Assembly (NCBI GenBank): GCA_913062865.1
Contig: CAJXWO010000010.1
Span: forward strand, 1-61,023
Source of the DNA: an uncultured Paracoccaceae bacterium
Lineage (GTDB): Bacteria > Pseudomonadota > Alphaproteobacteria > Rhodobacterales > Rhodobacteraceae
Reading direction: 5' to 3'
DNA length: 61,023 nucleotides
Every line of letters starts with the position of its first letter. The first letter of the stretch is position 1. A model generated the notes under the pieces. It had not been told where the DNA came from, did no database searches, and was given only the letters and a program-made list of their open reading frames with translations. Both the position numbers and the translations under genes were made by a program. Positions 27,041-36,257 of the stretch are shown piece after piece.

Positions 27041-27286
27041 TCAGCCCCCGGTCATCGGCGGAAAGAACGCCACCTCGCGCACGCCGTCAAGCGAGGCGTC
27101 GAAATCGGTCAACTCCTGGTCCAGCGCCACGCGCAAAGCGCTCAAATCCTCGAAGGCCGCGGCATAGCGCGCCTCGCGCGCGCGCAGTTCCTCGACCAGA
27201 TCGGCCACGGTCTTCGCGTCCGTCTCGACGGTTTCGCGGGGAAGGCCGATGCGTTCCCGGACCCATGCGAAATAGAGAACTTCCAT
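27041..27286 (-). CDS. moaD: Molybdopterin synthase sulfur carrier subunit
   Basis: A ubiquitin-fold protein of 81 residues beginning MEVLYFAWVRERIGLP and ending VAFFPPMTGG. The terminal diglycine is the one thiocarboxylated to carry sulfur to MoaE. The ATG at 27286 lies five bases after the pgsA stop; the longer upstream frame is out of family. Order pgsA-moaD-moaE is common in Rhodobacterales. Confidence 0.94.
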   Translation of the reverse strand: MEVLYFAWVRERIGLPRETVETDAKTVADLVEELRAREARYAAAFEDLSALRVALDQELTDFDASLDGVREVAFFPPMTGG

Positions 27287-27291
27287 GCGCC

Positions 27292-27951
27292 TCACTCCTT
27301 CAGATGCGGCCAGGCCTTGCGGAAATAGTCGATCCCGGTGATCGCGGTCAGAAAGGCCGCCAGCCACAACAAAACGAGGCCGATCTGCCCCGACCAGATC
27401 ATCGCGGTGTATTTCCAGCGCAGCCCGGCCTCGTCGGCCACCTCTCCGGCCAGGATCGCCTCGAACATGGCGTCATCCATGCCCCAGACTCCCATAGCAA
27501 CATAGTGTTCGAACACGCCCTGCGCAAAAAGCACCGCGATGGCGATCATCTGGGTGGTGGTCTTCCACTTGGCCAGTTTGGTCACCTTGAGCGTGCCCGC
27601 CGTGTCGCCGAGAAACTCGCGCAGACCTGAAACAAAGACCTCGCGGAAGACGATCACCGTGGCGGGCAGCACCAGCCAGGCCGAGTATGAGGAATAGCCC
27701 ATGAAGACCATCAGCGCGATGACCACCATCGCCTTGTCCGCGATCGGGTCGAGCATTGCGCCCAGTTTCGTGGTCTGCCCCCAGGCCCGCGCGAGATAGC
27801 CGTCAAACCAGTCGGTCGCGGCGGCGGTGACGAAGAGCACCAGCGCGAACCAGTCCGCATAGGGCCGGGTGAAATACAGAAACGCGATGGCGACACCGGG
27901 GGCCGCCATGAGACGCAGGAACGTCAGGATATTCGGGATCGTCCACACCAT
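27292..27951 (-). CDS. pgsA: CDP-diacylglycerol-glycerol-3-phosphate phosphatidyltransferase
   Basis: Makes phosphatidylglycerol phosphate in the inner membrane. The 219-residue protein has the CDP-alcohol phosphotransferase motif D47-x2-D50-G51-x2-A54-R55-x8-G64-x3-D68-x3-D72 complete, and four to five hydrophobic helices. First gene of the pgsA-moaD-moaE run; the start at 27951 (MVWTIPNILTFLRL) is canonical. Confidence 0.95.
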   Translation of the reverse strand: MVWTIPNILTFLRLMAAPGVAIAFLYFTRPYADWFALVLFVTAAATDWFDGYLARAWGQTTKLGAMLDPIADKAMVVIALMVFMGYSSYSAWLVLPATVIVFREVFVSGLREFLGDTAGTLKVTKLAKWKTTTQMIAIAVLFAQGVFEHYVAMGVWGMDDAMFEAILAGEVADEAGLRWKYTAMIWSGQIGLVLLWLAAFLTAITGIDYFRKAWPHLKE

Positions 27952-27994
27952 CGCTCCCTCCTAGCGCGACAGTCGCGCGATGGGAAGCGGGCGC

Positions 27995-28900
27995 TCACGC
28001 CGTCTGCAATCGCTGTGCCTCGTCCCGGGCCAGCTGCACCAGCTCTTTCATGAAGGGCTTGTCCGCATCCGCTGTCCGGACCGCCGCATAAAGGCTGCGG
28101 GTGATGCCCGCCTGGGTCAGGGGACGGGTGATGTAGTCCGAGCTGTATTTCACCTCGCGCACGACCCAGTCGGGCAGGACCGAGATGCCCCGGTTCGATG
28201 CGACGAGAAGCAGGATCACAGCCGTCAGCTCCACCTGCCGGATCGCCGCCGGTTCCACTTTGGCGGGGGTCAGAAGCTGGCTGAAGATGTCGAGCCGGGA
28301 CCGTTCCACCGGATAGGTGATCAGCGTCTGACCGCGGAAATCCTCGGCCTCGATCCACTCTTTCTGTGCCAGCGGATGCGACGCGGCCGCAACGAAGACC
28401 GGTGCATAGTCGAAAAGCGGCAGGAAGGTGATGCCCGGCAGGTCCTCTGGGTCGGAGGACACGACCAGATCCACCTCTTCCTTGTCGAGCGCGGGCAGCG
28501 CGTCGAAGGCAAGGCCCGGGCGGATGTCCACATCCACGTCAGGCCAGCTTTTGCGGAAGGCTTCGAGCACAGGAAAAAGCCATTCGAAACAGGCATGGCA
28601 TTCGATCGCGATATGCAGCCGGCCGGACTTGCCGTCGCGCAGGCCGGTGAATTCGGCCTGCAGCATGTCGATCTCGGGCAGGATGCGTTCCGCCGCGCGC
28701 AAGAGCCGCTGCCCCGCCGCCGAAAGCTTCATGGGCTTCGAGCGGCGCACGAAAAGCTCTACCCCCGCCTGATCCTCGAGCCCCTTGATCTGGTGGCTGA
28801 GCGCGGATTGGGTAATGTGCAGCTGGTCCGCAGCGCGTGCCAGGCTGCCCGCCTCGTGGATGGCCTTGATCGTGCGCAGATGGCGGAATTCGATGTGCAC
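27995..28900 (-). CDS. metR: LysR-family regulator, MetR-like
   Basis: A 301-residue regulator starting from GTG at 28900 with HIEFRHLRTIKAIHEAGSLA and the DNA-recognition helix LHITQSALSHQIKGLEDQ (about residues 28-45). The HIEFRHL start, the ITQSALSHQIK helix and the divergent position beside metF identify it as MetR, which activates methionine genes with homocysteine as co-effector. No ATG fits this start; a long upstream extension reads antisense to metF and is rejected. Confidence 0.82.
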   Translation of the reverse strand: MHIEFRHLRTIKAIHEAGSLARAADQLHITQSALSHQIKGLEDQAGVELFVRRSKPMKLSAAGQRLLRAAERILPEIDMLQAEFTGLRDGKSGRLHIAIECHACFEWLFPVLEAFRKSWPDVDVDIRPGLAFDALPALDKEEVDLVVSSDPEDLPGITFLPLFDYAPVFVAAASHPLAQKEWIEAEDFRGQTLITYPVERSRLDIFSQLLTPAKVEPAAIRQVELTAVILLLVASNRGISVLPDWVVREVKYSSDYITRPLTQAGITRSLYAAVRTADADKPFMKELVQLARDEAQRLQTA

Positions 28901-28925
28901 CCTGCGGCCTACCTCATGTTGATAT

Positions 28926-28947
28926 TGAGAGTTATGAGTTTGTCTCA
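28926..28947. promoter_or_regulatory. Possible MetR site in the metR-metF gap
   Basis: The 95-base divergent gap has an AT-rich core, with tgaga at 28926-28930 and its complement tctca at 28943-28947. This is an interrupted palindrome of LysR type, although it does not match the enterobacterial TGAA-N5-TTCA consensus. Confidence 0.35.
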
Positions 28948-28995
28948 CAATGCTGCGTCTGCGACAAGGGGTGCGAACCCAACAGGAGTCGCCCG

Positions 28996-29862
28996 ATGCC
29001 CGTGCCCGCCGTATCCTTTGAATTCTTTCCGCCAAAGACGCTCGAGGCGTCGTTCCGGCTGTGGGACACGGTGCAGGTGCTCTCGCCCCTCGATCCACGT
29101 TTCGTGTCGGTGACCTACGGCGCGGGCGGCACGACCCGAGACCTGACGCGCGACGCAGTGGCGACCCTGCACAAATCGAGCGGCCTGCGCGTGGCAGCCC
29201 ATCTGACCTGCGTGGACGCCACCCGCGACGAGACGCTGCAGATCGCCCGCGATTTCGCCGCAGCCGGGGTCCGGGACATCGTGGCGCTGCGCGGCGACCC
29301 GCCCAAGGGCGCCGAAGGCTTCAAGCCGCACGCCGAGGGCTTTGCCAACAGTATCGAGCTGATCGGCGCGCTGAAGGACACGGGCGATTTTACTATCCGC
29401 GTGGGCGCCTACACCGAAAAGCATCCAGAGGCGGCCAGCCAGCAGGCCGACATCGACTGGCTCAAGCGCAAGATCGACGCGGGCGCATCCGAGGCGATCA
29501 CGCAGTTCTTCTTCGAGGCCGAGACCTTTTTCCGCTTCCGCGATGCCTGCGAAAAGGCCGGGATCGACGCGCCGATCGTGCCGGGCATCCTGCCGATCGA
29601 GAACTGGGCGGGGGTGGCGAAGTTTGCCCGCGCCTGCGGCACCGCCATCCCCGACTGGCTGTCGCAGGCCTTCGAGACGGCCCAGCGCGACGACCGCACC
29701 GATCTCTTGGCGACCGCCGTCTGTACCGAGCTCTGCAGCGACCTGATCGAGGGCGGCGTCGATTCGCTGCATTTCTATACGCTCAACCGGCCCGAACTGA
29801 CCCGCGACGTGTGCCACGCCCTGGGTGTCACGCCGAAAGCGCGCCTGCGGGACGTCGCGTAA
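28996..29862 (+). CDS. metF: 5,10-methylenetetrahydrofolate reductase
   Basis: Reduces methylene-THF to methyl-THF for methionine synthesis. A 288-residue FAD-dependent TIM barrel starting PAVSFEFFPPKT with the catalytic glutamate in EFFPP. Then come FVSVTYGAGGTTRD, DIVALRGDPP, ITQFFFEAETFF and the C-terminal HFYTLNRPELT. Full length and regular. Controlled probably by the divergent MetR. Confidence 0.97.
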   Translation: MPVPAVSFEFFPPKTLEASFRLWDTVQVLSPLDPRFVSVTYGAGGTTRDLTRDAVATLHKSSGLRVAAHLTCVDATRDETLQIARDFAAAGVRDIVALRGDPPKGAEGFKPHAEGFANSIELIGALKDTGDFTIRVGAYTEKHPEAASQQADIDWLKRKIDAGASEAITQFFFEAETFFRFRDACEKAGIDAPIVPGILPIENWAGVAKFARACGTAIPDWLSQAFETAQRDDRTDLLATAVCTELCSDLIEGGVDSLHFYTLNRPELTRDVCHALGVTPKARLRDVA

Positions 29863-29918
29863 GCCTTGCGCAGCCCCCTGCCCTGCCCGAGCCTTGGGGC
29901 CGGACAGGAGGTGTTGCG

Positions 29919-30389
29919 ATGACCCGGACATTTGCCGTTTCAAGCTTCGACGACCTGACCAGCCGGTCGGGGCTCGACTTCATGCGCGCCGTTCTTGACG
30001 GCACGCTGGGCCATCCGCCCATCGGCGAGGGGATGAACTATCACCTTATGTCGGTCGACGACGGGCGCGTGGGCTTTCGCGGCACGCCCCTGGCGGCGCA
30101 TTGCAACCCGATGGGCACGGTCCATGGCGGCTGGTACGGCACGCTTTTGGACAGCTGCATGGCCTGCGCGGTGATGACCGAGGTACCCAGGGGCGTAGTC
30201 TACACAACGCTGGAATACAAGATCAACATCACCCGCGCGATCCCCGTGGGGATGGAGATCGAAGCCGTGGGCGTGACCGACCATGTGGGCCGCAAGACCG
30301 GCGTGGCCCATGGCGAGATCCGGGGTGTCGCGGATGGCAAACTCTATGCCACGGGCAGCACCACCTGTCTGATCATGCCCGCCGGCTGA
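29919..30389 (+). CDS. PaaI-family hotdog thioesterase
   Basis: A 156-residue acyl-CoA thioesterase-like protein. The hotdog motif NPMGTVHGGWYGTLLDSCMA (about residues 62-81) contains the catalytic Asp, followed by TTLEYKINITRAIP and a closing TGSTTCLIM strand. The physiological acyl group is unknown. The ATG at 29919 has an excellent CAGGAGGT ribosome site. It lies 56 bases downstream of metF and ends before the tandem repeats. Confidence 0.87.
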   Translation: MTRTFAVSSFDDLTSRSGLDFMRAVLDGTLGHPPIGEGMNYHLMSVDDGRVGFRGTPLAAHCNPMGTVHGGWYGTLLDSCMACAVMTEVPRGVVYTTLEYKINITRAIPVGMEIEAVGVTDHVGRKTGVAHGEIRGVADGKLYATGSTTCLIMPAG

Positions 30390-30400
30390 CTTTGATCCCT

Positions 30401-30598
30401 GCGCGCCCCGGGCCTGCCCCGGGGCCTCATGGGGCACCCGCCAGGAGGTCCCGGATCAGGTCCGGGACGGGGTGACAACGAACCCAACCGACACAAAATG
30501 CGCCCCCGTCGCACTGAATTCCCCGCGCGCCCCGGGCCTGACCCGGGGCCTCATGGGGCACCCGTCGAGAGGTCCCGGATCAAGTCCGGGACGGGGTG
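30401..30598. repeat. Tandem pair of palindromic repeat elements
   Basis: Two copies of a roughly 74-base element begin at 30401 and 30525 (period 124). Each carries two hairpins: a CCCCGGG one (30406-30424 and 30530-30548) and a GTCCCGG one (30448-30468 and 30572-30592). They are joined by the same ggcctcatggggcacccg linker. The copies differ at few positions. This 221-base gap contains nothing else that I can see. Confidence 0.85.
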
Positions 30599-30610
30599 CG
30601 CCGGGAGCGC

Positions 30611-31681
30611 TCAGGACGGCGCGCCGGGCAGATGGGCCAGGGCGTCGGGCCCACCCTGCCGGATGTAGACACTTTCGTGGAGCCGTTCCGACCGGTCATC
30701 GCTCATGTCGCGGCGCCTGCGCAGCAGGAACAGCTTGCCCCAGCCCCGCCAGGTGCCGACCGAAGGCGCGCAGGGATCGGTCGGAAAGCGCATCCGCCAC
30801 TTGGGCGGCAGCGGCAGGCCGCATTCCTCGGCCCGTTCCAGCATCCAGACGAGCGGCAGGTTGGCGAGCGGCCGCGCCTTGTTGTACCCGCCCAGCTGCC
30901 CGCCCACATCGCCATGGGTGCCGGGGAACCAGACCTGTTCAACCCGCGCGGCCCCCTCCGGCGGACAGGACCACAGCACCGGTTCGAACACCTCGCGCGT
31001 CTCGTCAAGCGCGATGGCATGAAACCCGTGCTTGACGTTGGCGCCCAGGGCGTGGCTGTGAAAGGCGTGCTGGCTTTCGGACCATTGCCACAGGACCGGC
31101 AGCCGCAGGCCCAGCGCCTTGACCGTGTCCCAGATGCCGACCATCTCGATCTCGACGCTGGGCAGGCAATGGACCCGGGCAAAGGCCCGCGCCGCCTCCG
31201 AGCCCGGATCGGTCTGGTAGTGGCGATAGGCGGTGCGGATATTGCGCACGGTCGCGTCTTCGGCGCGCAAGAGCCCGACCATGTCGATCACACCGGCGAG
31301 GGAGCGCGCCGCATAGGCCCCACGCGAGAAGCCGAAAAGAAAGATGCGGTCGCCCTCGCGGTAACGCGAGGCGAGGTAGCCATAGGCGCGCCGGATCTGG
31401 CGGTTGATGCCACGGCCCATGGCGACATCGGGCGTGGTGCGCCAGTTGCGCCACTGCACACCGGCCTCGTAATAGACGTTCACATCGTCCGGCATTTCCT
31501 GGAGCAGGCGAAAGGTGTTTCCGGCATTGGTCTCCTCTCCCGGTCAGAGCGAGGACATGGTGCCGTCGAGGATGATCACATGGGTGCGTGGCCCGCGGCG
31601 GTGATGCAGCGCGCTGTGGTCGGCGCCCCAGCGGGCGCCCAACCATCCAGCGATCCGGTCACTCAGCCGCGATAGCACCAT
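30611..31681 (-). pseudogene. DUF2235 (Tle1-like) hydrolase gene interrupted by an in-frame TGA
   Basis: From ATG 31681 the frame reads through the DUF2235 opening THVIILDGTMSSL to a TGA at 31546-31544. The identical frame then continues PGEETNAGNTFRLLQEMPDD and on to 30611. Without the TGA the gene would encode 356 residues, the normal length. The serine-hydrolase nucleophile motif FGFSRGAYAARSL, HGDVGGQL and the histidine region all lie after the stop, in a 294-residue stretch that could only be made from an internal ATG at 31495. The lost N-terminus holds the first beta strand with the conserved ILDGT aspartate. The start overlaps the CoxL gene's end by 23 bases. A CGA-to-TGA change is the simplest explanation. 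Confidence 0.8.
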
Positions 31682-33956
31682 CCTGCAACATCTCCCAAAC
31701 GCGTTGCGGCGTGAACGGCATGTCGGCCTGCCGCACGCCACGGTCCCAAAGCGCGTCGAGCACCGCATTGGCCACCGCCGCCAGCGCACCGACCGTCCCG
31801 GCCTCGCCACAGCCCTTCATGCCCATGAGGTTCGCGGTCGACGGCACCGGCTCGGTCGAGAAGGCGACCCAAGGCATATCGTCCGCCCGGGGCATGGCAT
31901 AATCCATGAAGCTTGCCGTGAGCAGCTGGCCATCCTCATCATACACCACCCGTTCGGTCACCGCCTGGCCGATGCCCTGCGCCACGCCGCCATGCACCTG
32001 CCCCTCGGCCAGCATCGGGTTGATGAGGTTCCCGAAATCGTCGACCACGTGGTAACGGTCCACGGTGACCTTGCCGGTTTCGGGGTCGATCTCGACCTCG
32101 GCCACATGGGCGCCATTGGGGTAGGACCGGCCCGGCAGGGTGGCTTCGGCCGCGTGCACAAGCAGGTCGTCGCGGCCATCGGCGCGGGCCATCTCGGCCA
32201 CCTCGAGCATGGTCGGGGTCAGGTTCGACCCCTCGGCGCGGAACCGTTCGTCATCGAACGTGATGCGGCTCTCCTCGACACCCATCTTATCCGCCAGATA
32301 GGGCGTGAATGCGGCGATCATGGCGTCGACCGTGGCAAGCGTCGCGGTGCTTTGCGTGGTGACCGAGCGCGACCCGCCGGTGCCGCCGCCCTTGGCGATC
32401 AGGTCGCTGTCGCCCTGGATCACGCGGATGCGGTCGGCGGGAATGCCGGTCTGGTCCGACAGGAACTGGGCATAGACCGTCTCGTGCCCCTGCCCGTTCG
32501 ATTGGGTGCCCACATAGATCGACACGGTCCCGTCCTCGTGAAACTCCACCTTGGCGTTCTCGGAAGGGTCGCCCAGAATGCTTTCGATATAGTAACACAG
32601 GCCCTGCCCGCGCAGATGACCCTTGGCCTCGGAGGCGGTCCGCCGCTTGGCAAAGCCCGCACGGTCGGAAAAGCGCTCGGCACTGTCCAGCACCTTGTGG
32701 AAATCGCCCACGTCGTACAGCTCGCCCGTGGCGGTCTGATAAGGAAACTTGTCGCGCGCGATAAAGTTCTTGCGGCGCAGCTCCCACGGGTCGACACCCA
32801 GCTCGCGCGCGGCCTGGTCCATGATGCGTTCCAGCACATAGATCGCCTCTGGGCGGCCCGCGCCGCGATAGGCGTCGACCTGGGTGGTGTTGGTGTAGAA
32901 GCCCTCGACCTGCAGCCAGGTGGTCTGCACGTCGTAGGTGCCCATCAGCACCTTGGAAAACAGCTGCGTCTGGATGGGCTGGCCGAACTGGCTGTTATAG
33001 GCGCCCAGGTTGCAGCGGGTGCGGACGCGATAGGCGGTGATGCGGCTGTCAGCGTCAAAGGCCAGCTCGGCCACCGAGACAAGGTCGCGACCAGCATTGT
33101 CGCTCAGCATCGATTCACCCCGCTCGCCCATCCACCGGACGGGGCGGCCCAGCACGCGCGCGGCCTGCGAGACCATGTAGTGTTCGGGGTAGCTCATCCC
33201 CTTCATGCCGAAGCCACCGCCGACATCGGGATTGGTCACGCGCACCTGGTCGGGGCTCAGGCCAAAGGCCTTGACCATGCGGTTTTTCTCGCCCCAGACG
33301 CCCTGACCGTTCACCGACAGGTGCAGCTTGTCGCCCTCCCATTCGGCATAGCAGCCGCGCGGCTCCATCGAGTTCACGATGATCCGGTTGTCGCCGATCT
33401 CCATCGAGACAGTTTGCGCAGCGGCATCGAACGCTGCCTGCGTCGCTGCCTCGTCGCCCATGCCCCAGTCGAAGGCGCGGTTATCGGGCGCTTCGTCATG
33501 GATGGCCGCGCCGCCGGTGGCGAGATCCATATGCGCGAGCAGTTCCTCGTAATCGAATTCGATCAGGTCGGCGGCATCCTTGGCCTGGGCCAGCGTCTCG
33601 GCCACGATGGCCGCGACCGGCTCTCCGACAAAGCGGACCTTGCCACGGGCCAGTATAGGGCGTTCGGGCTTGGCGCCCTGGGTGCCGTCACGATTGGGAA
33701 CGACCGTGGCATGGATGTCCATCTTGACGCCCGCCGCCTCCAGGTCCTCGGCGGTCAGGATCAGGTGCACGCCCTCGGCCTCGCGCGCATCGGCCACATC
33801 CAGCGTGGTGATCGTCGCATGGGCGACGGGCGCGCGGAAAACGAACAGGCGCAATGCGTTTTGTGGTGCGATATCATCCACGTATCGGCCGTGGCCCGTC
33901 AGGAAGCGTTGGTCTTCCACGCGCTTGACGGGCTGGCTTTTTCCGAACTTTTCCAT
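31659..33956 (-). CDS. Xanthine dehydrogenase/CO-dehydrogenase-like molybdopterin-binding subunit (form II CoxL)
   Basis: A 765-residue large subunit of the molybdenum hydroxylase family. It starts KFGKSQPVKRVEDQRFLTGHGRYVDD. It has EPRGCYAEW, NPDVGGGFGMKG, the AYRGAGRPE segment that marks form II rather than true CO dehydrogenase, and the catalytic glutamate in GCGEAGTVGAL near the C-terminus. Normally it works with an iron-sulfur small subunit and a flavin medium subunit. Neither is adjacent, so partners must be encoded elsewhere. The substrate is unknown. It runs into the DUF2235 gene with a 23-base overlap. Confidence 0.9.
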   Translation of the reverse strand: MEKFGKSQPVKRVEDQRFLTGHGRYVDDIAPQNALRLFVFRAPVAHATITTLDVADAREAEGVHLILTAEDLEAAGVKMDIHATVVPNRDGTQGAKPERPILARGKVRFVGEPVAAIVAETLAQAKDAADLIEFDYEELLAHMDLATGGAAIHDEAPDNRAFDWGMGDEAATQAAFDAAAQTVSMEIGDNRIIVNSMEPRGCYAEWEGDKLHLSVNGQGVWGEKNRMVKAFGLSPDQVRVTNPDVGGGFGMKGMSYPEHYMVSQAARVLGRPVRWMGERGESMLSDNAGRDLVSVAELAFDADSRITAYRVRTRCNLGAYNSQFGQPIQTQLFSKVLMGTYDVQTTWLQVEGFYTNTTQVDAYRGAGRPEAIYVLERIMDQAARELGVDPWELRRKNFIARDKFPYQTATGELYDVGDFHKVLDSAERFSDRAGFAKRRTASEAKGHLRGQGLCYYIESILGDPSENAKVEFHEDGTVSIYVGTQSNGQGHETVYAQFLSDQTGIPADRIRVIQGDSDLIAKGGGTGGSRSVTTQSTATLATVDAMIAAFTPYLADKMGVEESRITFDDERFRAEGSNLTPTMLEVAEMARADGRDDLLVHAAEATLPGRSYPNGAHVAEVEIDPETGKVTVDRYHVVDDFGNLINPMLAEGQVHGGVAQGIGQAVTERVVYDEDGQLLTASFMDYAMPRADDMPWVAFSTEPVPSTANLMGMKGCGEAGTVGALAAVANAVLDALWDRGVRQADMPFTPQRVWEMLQDGAIAAE

Positions 33957-33990
33957 GGGTCATTCCTGCTGCGAGTCACCTCACCGAACA

Positions 33991-35133
33991 CTAGTAGGCC
34001 GCGACAGACTGTCCAGACGCGAGTTGGGCCACGCTTACCATCCGATCGGCGCCGTAGCCGTTGAACCGTGTGGCCAGCGCGCCGGCATAGGCCCCCATGT
34101 CGGACACCAACAGGTGGTCGCCCTCTGCCGTGTCCGCGGGCAGCGACAGGGGCGCGGGCAACCGGTCGAGACTGTCGCAGGTGGGACCAAAGACCTGCCA
34201 GTTGCGCAGGTCCGCCCGGCGCGGCACCCCGCCCGGTCCATAGACCGCGATGCGCCCCACATGCCCCATGTCCCGCCATTCGGCCAGCGCGCCGTAAAGC
34301 CCGTCATTCAGGGTCAGCACGCCATCCTCCGCGGCCTTCACCCGCAGCGCCAGGGCGGTCGATCCGGCCACCATGGCACGGCCCGGTTCGCAGACCAGGT
34401 CTGGCGCCTTTGTCCCAAACGCGTCATTCACTGCGCCCGCGATGGCGGCAAAGAAGGGCGCTAGTTCATCCACCGCCGCCGGAAACCCACCGCCGACATT
34501 GAGCCTGAAGAGCCGCACGCCAGCCGCCTGCGCGATCTGCGCCGTCGCCGCAATATAGCGGACCCAGGCCGCCGGGTCGGTGCATTGCGTCCCCGGGTGA
34601 AAGGTCATCGACGGCACCCAGCCCCGCGCCGCAACCGCGCTCAAAAGCGCCGTGGCAAGCTCTGGATCGGCCCCGAACTTGGCCCCGAAATCATAAGCCG
34701 CCCCGGCGACGGGCAGCCGCAGCCGCACCGCGATCTCGGTTCCCTTGGGCAGATCACCGAGCTTGTCCAGCTCGCGCATCCGGTCCACGGACCACGAGGT
34801 CACGCCGAAATCGCGGCCCACGGCGATCTCGTCGCGAGACCGGACGGGGTTGTGATAATGCAAGTCGCAGCCCGGGCAGACCGCGCGCACCTGCGCCATC
34901 TCGTCAGGCGACGCAACATCGAAGGCGTCCAACCCCGTCCGAGCCAATTCGCGCAGCACCGGACGGCTGTCATTGGCCTTGACCGCGTAGGTCACCAGCC
35001 CGGGGAACCCCGCAAGAAAGCGGCGTGCCGTCCGATGGAGCGCCTCGGGCGCGAAATAGAACACCGGCCGGTCCGGCGCGGTCTGCGCCAGATGGCTCAC
35101 CGGATCGGGCCAAAGGGGTGTTTTGATTTCCAT
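33991..35133 (-). CDS. Type III PLP-dependent decarboxylase (ornithine/lysine decarboxylase-like)
   Basis: A 380-residue alanine-racemase-fold decarboxylase. The PLP lysine is Lys52 in TYAVKAN, and the active-site cysteine is Cys319 in FGPTCDSLD. Also present are FHPGTQC, NVGGGFP and CEPGRAMVAGS. The size and the ISC/TCDS motif fit bacterial ornithine decarboxylases that make putrescine rather than diaminopimelate decarboxylase. The divergent Lrp-type gene is probably its regulator. Putrescine made here could be the substrate of the gamma-glutamylation cluster at 14.9-19.7 kb. Confidence 0.85.
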   Translation of the reverse strand: MEIKTPLWPDPVSHLAQTAPDRPVFYFAPEALHRTARRFLAGFPGLVTYAVKANDSRPVLRELARTGLDAFDVASPDEMAQVRAVCPGCDLHYHNPVRSRDEIAVGRDFGVTSWSVDRMRELDKLGDLPKGTEIAVRLRLPVAGAAYDFGAKFGADPELATALLSAVAARGWVPSMTFHPGTQCTDPAAWVRYIAATAQIAQAAGVRLFRLNVGGGFPAAVDELAPFFAAIAGAVNDAFGTKAPDLVCEPGRAMVAGSTALALRVKAAEDGVLTLNDGLYGALAEWRDMGHVGRIAVYGPGGVPRRADLRNWQVFGPTCDSLDRLPAPLSLPADTAEGDHLLVSDMGAYAGALATRFNGYGADRMVSVAQLASGQSVAAY

Positions 35134-35252
35134 GTCTGCGCTCCCGCCTTGCCTGACTTTTTGACAGGATGCCGCAGGCCGATATCAGATCGCAGTGGCA
35201 TTTCGCCGAATCCGAGTCCATGATTTGACAAATTGACGCATGCAGGTGGCAA

Positions 35253-35681
35253 ATGGACGATACCGACCGCGCCCTGATCGCGCTTCTGTCCGACGATGCG
35301 CGCCTGCCCGTGGCCACGCTCGCGCGCAGGCTGGGGCTTGCCCGCACCACGGTACAGGCGCGCATCGAACGGCTAGAGGCTCGCGGCCTGATCGCGGGCT
35401 ACACCCTGCGGCTGGGCGAGGCCGCGCGCCCGCCGCTTTGCGCCACGGCACTTCTGTCGATCGAGCCGCGCTCGGGGCCCGCGGTGCTGGACCGGCTGCG
35501 CTCGCTCGATCAGGTGCGCGCGGTCCACACGACCTCGGGCCGGGTGGACCTGATCGTGACGCTGGTCGCCCGGACCACGGCCGAGCTGGACGACACGCTC
35601 GACCGGATCGGTGAAATCGGCGGGGTGAAAAGCTCCGAAAGCCTCATTCACCTGGCGACCAAGCTCGAACGCCCGGTCTAG
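35253..35681 (+). CDS. Lrp/AsnC-family transcriptional regulator
   Basis: A 142-residue regulator with an N-terminal helix-turn-helix, DTDRALIALLSDDARLPVAT and GLARTTVQARIERLEARG (about residues 24-41). It also has a C-terminal RAM ligand domain, VRAVHTTSGRVDLIVTLVAR. Divergent from the ornithine-decarboxylase-like gene across 119 AT-containing bases, so it likely senses an amino acid and controls that gene and itself. Confidence 0.9.
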   Translation: MDDTDRALIALLSDDARLPVATLARRLGLARTTVQARIERLEARGLIAGYTLRLGEAARPPLCATALLSIEPRSGPAVLDRLRSLDQVRAVHTTSGRVDLIVTLVARTTAELDDTLDRIGEIGGVKSSESLIHLATKLERPV

Positions 35682-35692
35682 CCCGGGCCGCC

Positions 35693-36112
35693 TCAGCCCT
35701 TCGAGATCGCGATTTTCCGCGCCCCCTCGGGGCCGGTCTCGGGCGCTTTGGGCACGGTGACAGTCAGGATCCCGTCCCTCAGCGCTGCCTCTGCCTTGCT
35801 GTCATCGGCATCGGCGGGCAGACGAAAGGACCGGCTGAATGCGCCGTACTGCCGCTCGCTGAAATACCATGTGTCGCCCTTTTCCTCGCGGCTCGATTTC
35901 TTCTCGCCCGCGACGGTCACGACACCGTCCTTGACCGTCAGGGTCACGTCCTCTTCGGCGACGCCCGGCAATTCCATGCTGATGCGATAGACGTCCTTGT
36001 CCGAAGAAGCATCCGAGGCCGGTGCCAGCCAGTCATGCACCCGTGCTCCGAACTGGCGCAGCGGATCGGCGAGAGAGGGGAAAAAGCCCCCGGTTTGCGA
36101 TTTCTCAACCAT
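35693..36112 (-). CDS. Small heat shock protein, Hsp20 family
   Basis: A 139-residue ATP-independent holding chaperone. A short N-terminal arm with LADPLRQFGARVHDWLAPAS is followed by the alpha-crystallin domain (DVYRISMELPGVAEEDVTLT to LRDGILTVTVPK) and a short tail with the ARKIAI I-x-I anchor. The ATG at 36112 with a CAGGAGGG ribosome site is preferred over a start 20 codons upstream. It is convergent with the Lrp gene and divergent from the fructokinase. Confidence 0.93.
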   Translation of the reverse strand: MVEKSQTGGFFPSLADPLRQFGARVHDWLAPASDASSDKDVYRISMELPGVAEEDVTLTVKDGVVTVAGEKKSSREEKGDTWYFSERQYGAFSRSFRLPADADDSKAEAALRDGILTVTVPKAPETGPEGARKIAISKG

Positions 36113-36257
36113 CGTTGAACCCTCCTGTCCTGGTTGAAACCACGACGCCGAGTCTGCCATCGACGCATCCAAAGTACCTTGATCCGCCTCAAATCCGCCC
36201 CTTGCCGCCGCGCGCCGACCGGGTCATGTTCGCGCAAACATCCCGATGGAGTGCGCC

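Noticed and set aside
35225..35230. TTGACA as a -35 box for the Lrp gene
   Set aside because: A matching -10 would fall at or inside the start codon, so it cannot drive this gene in the normal way.
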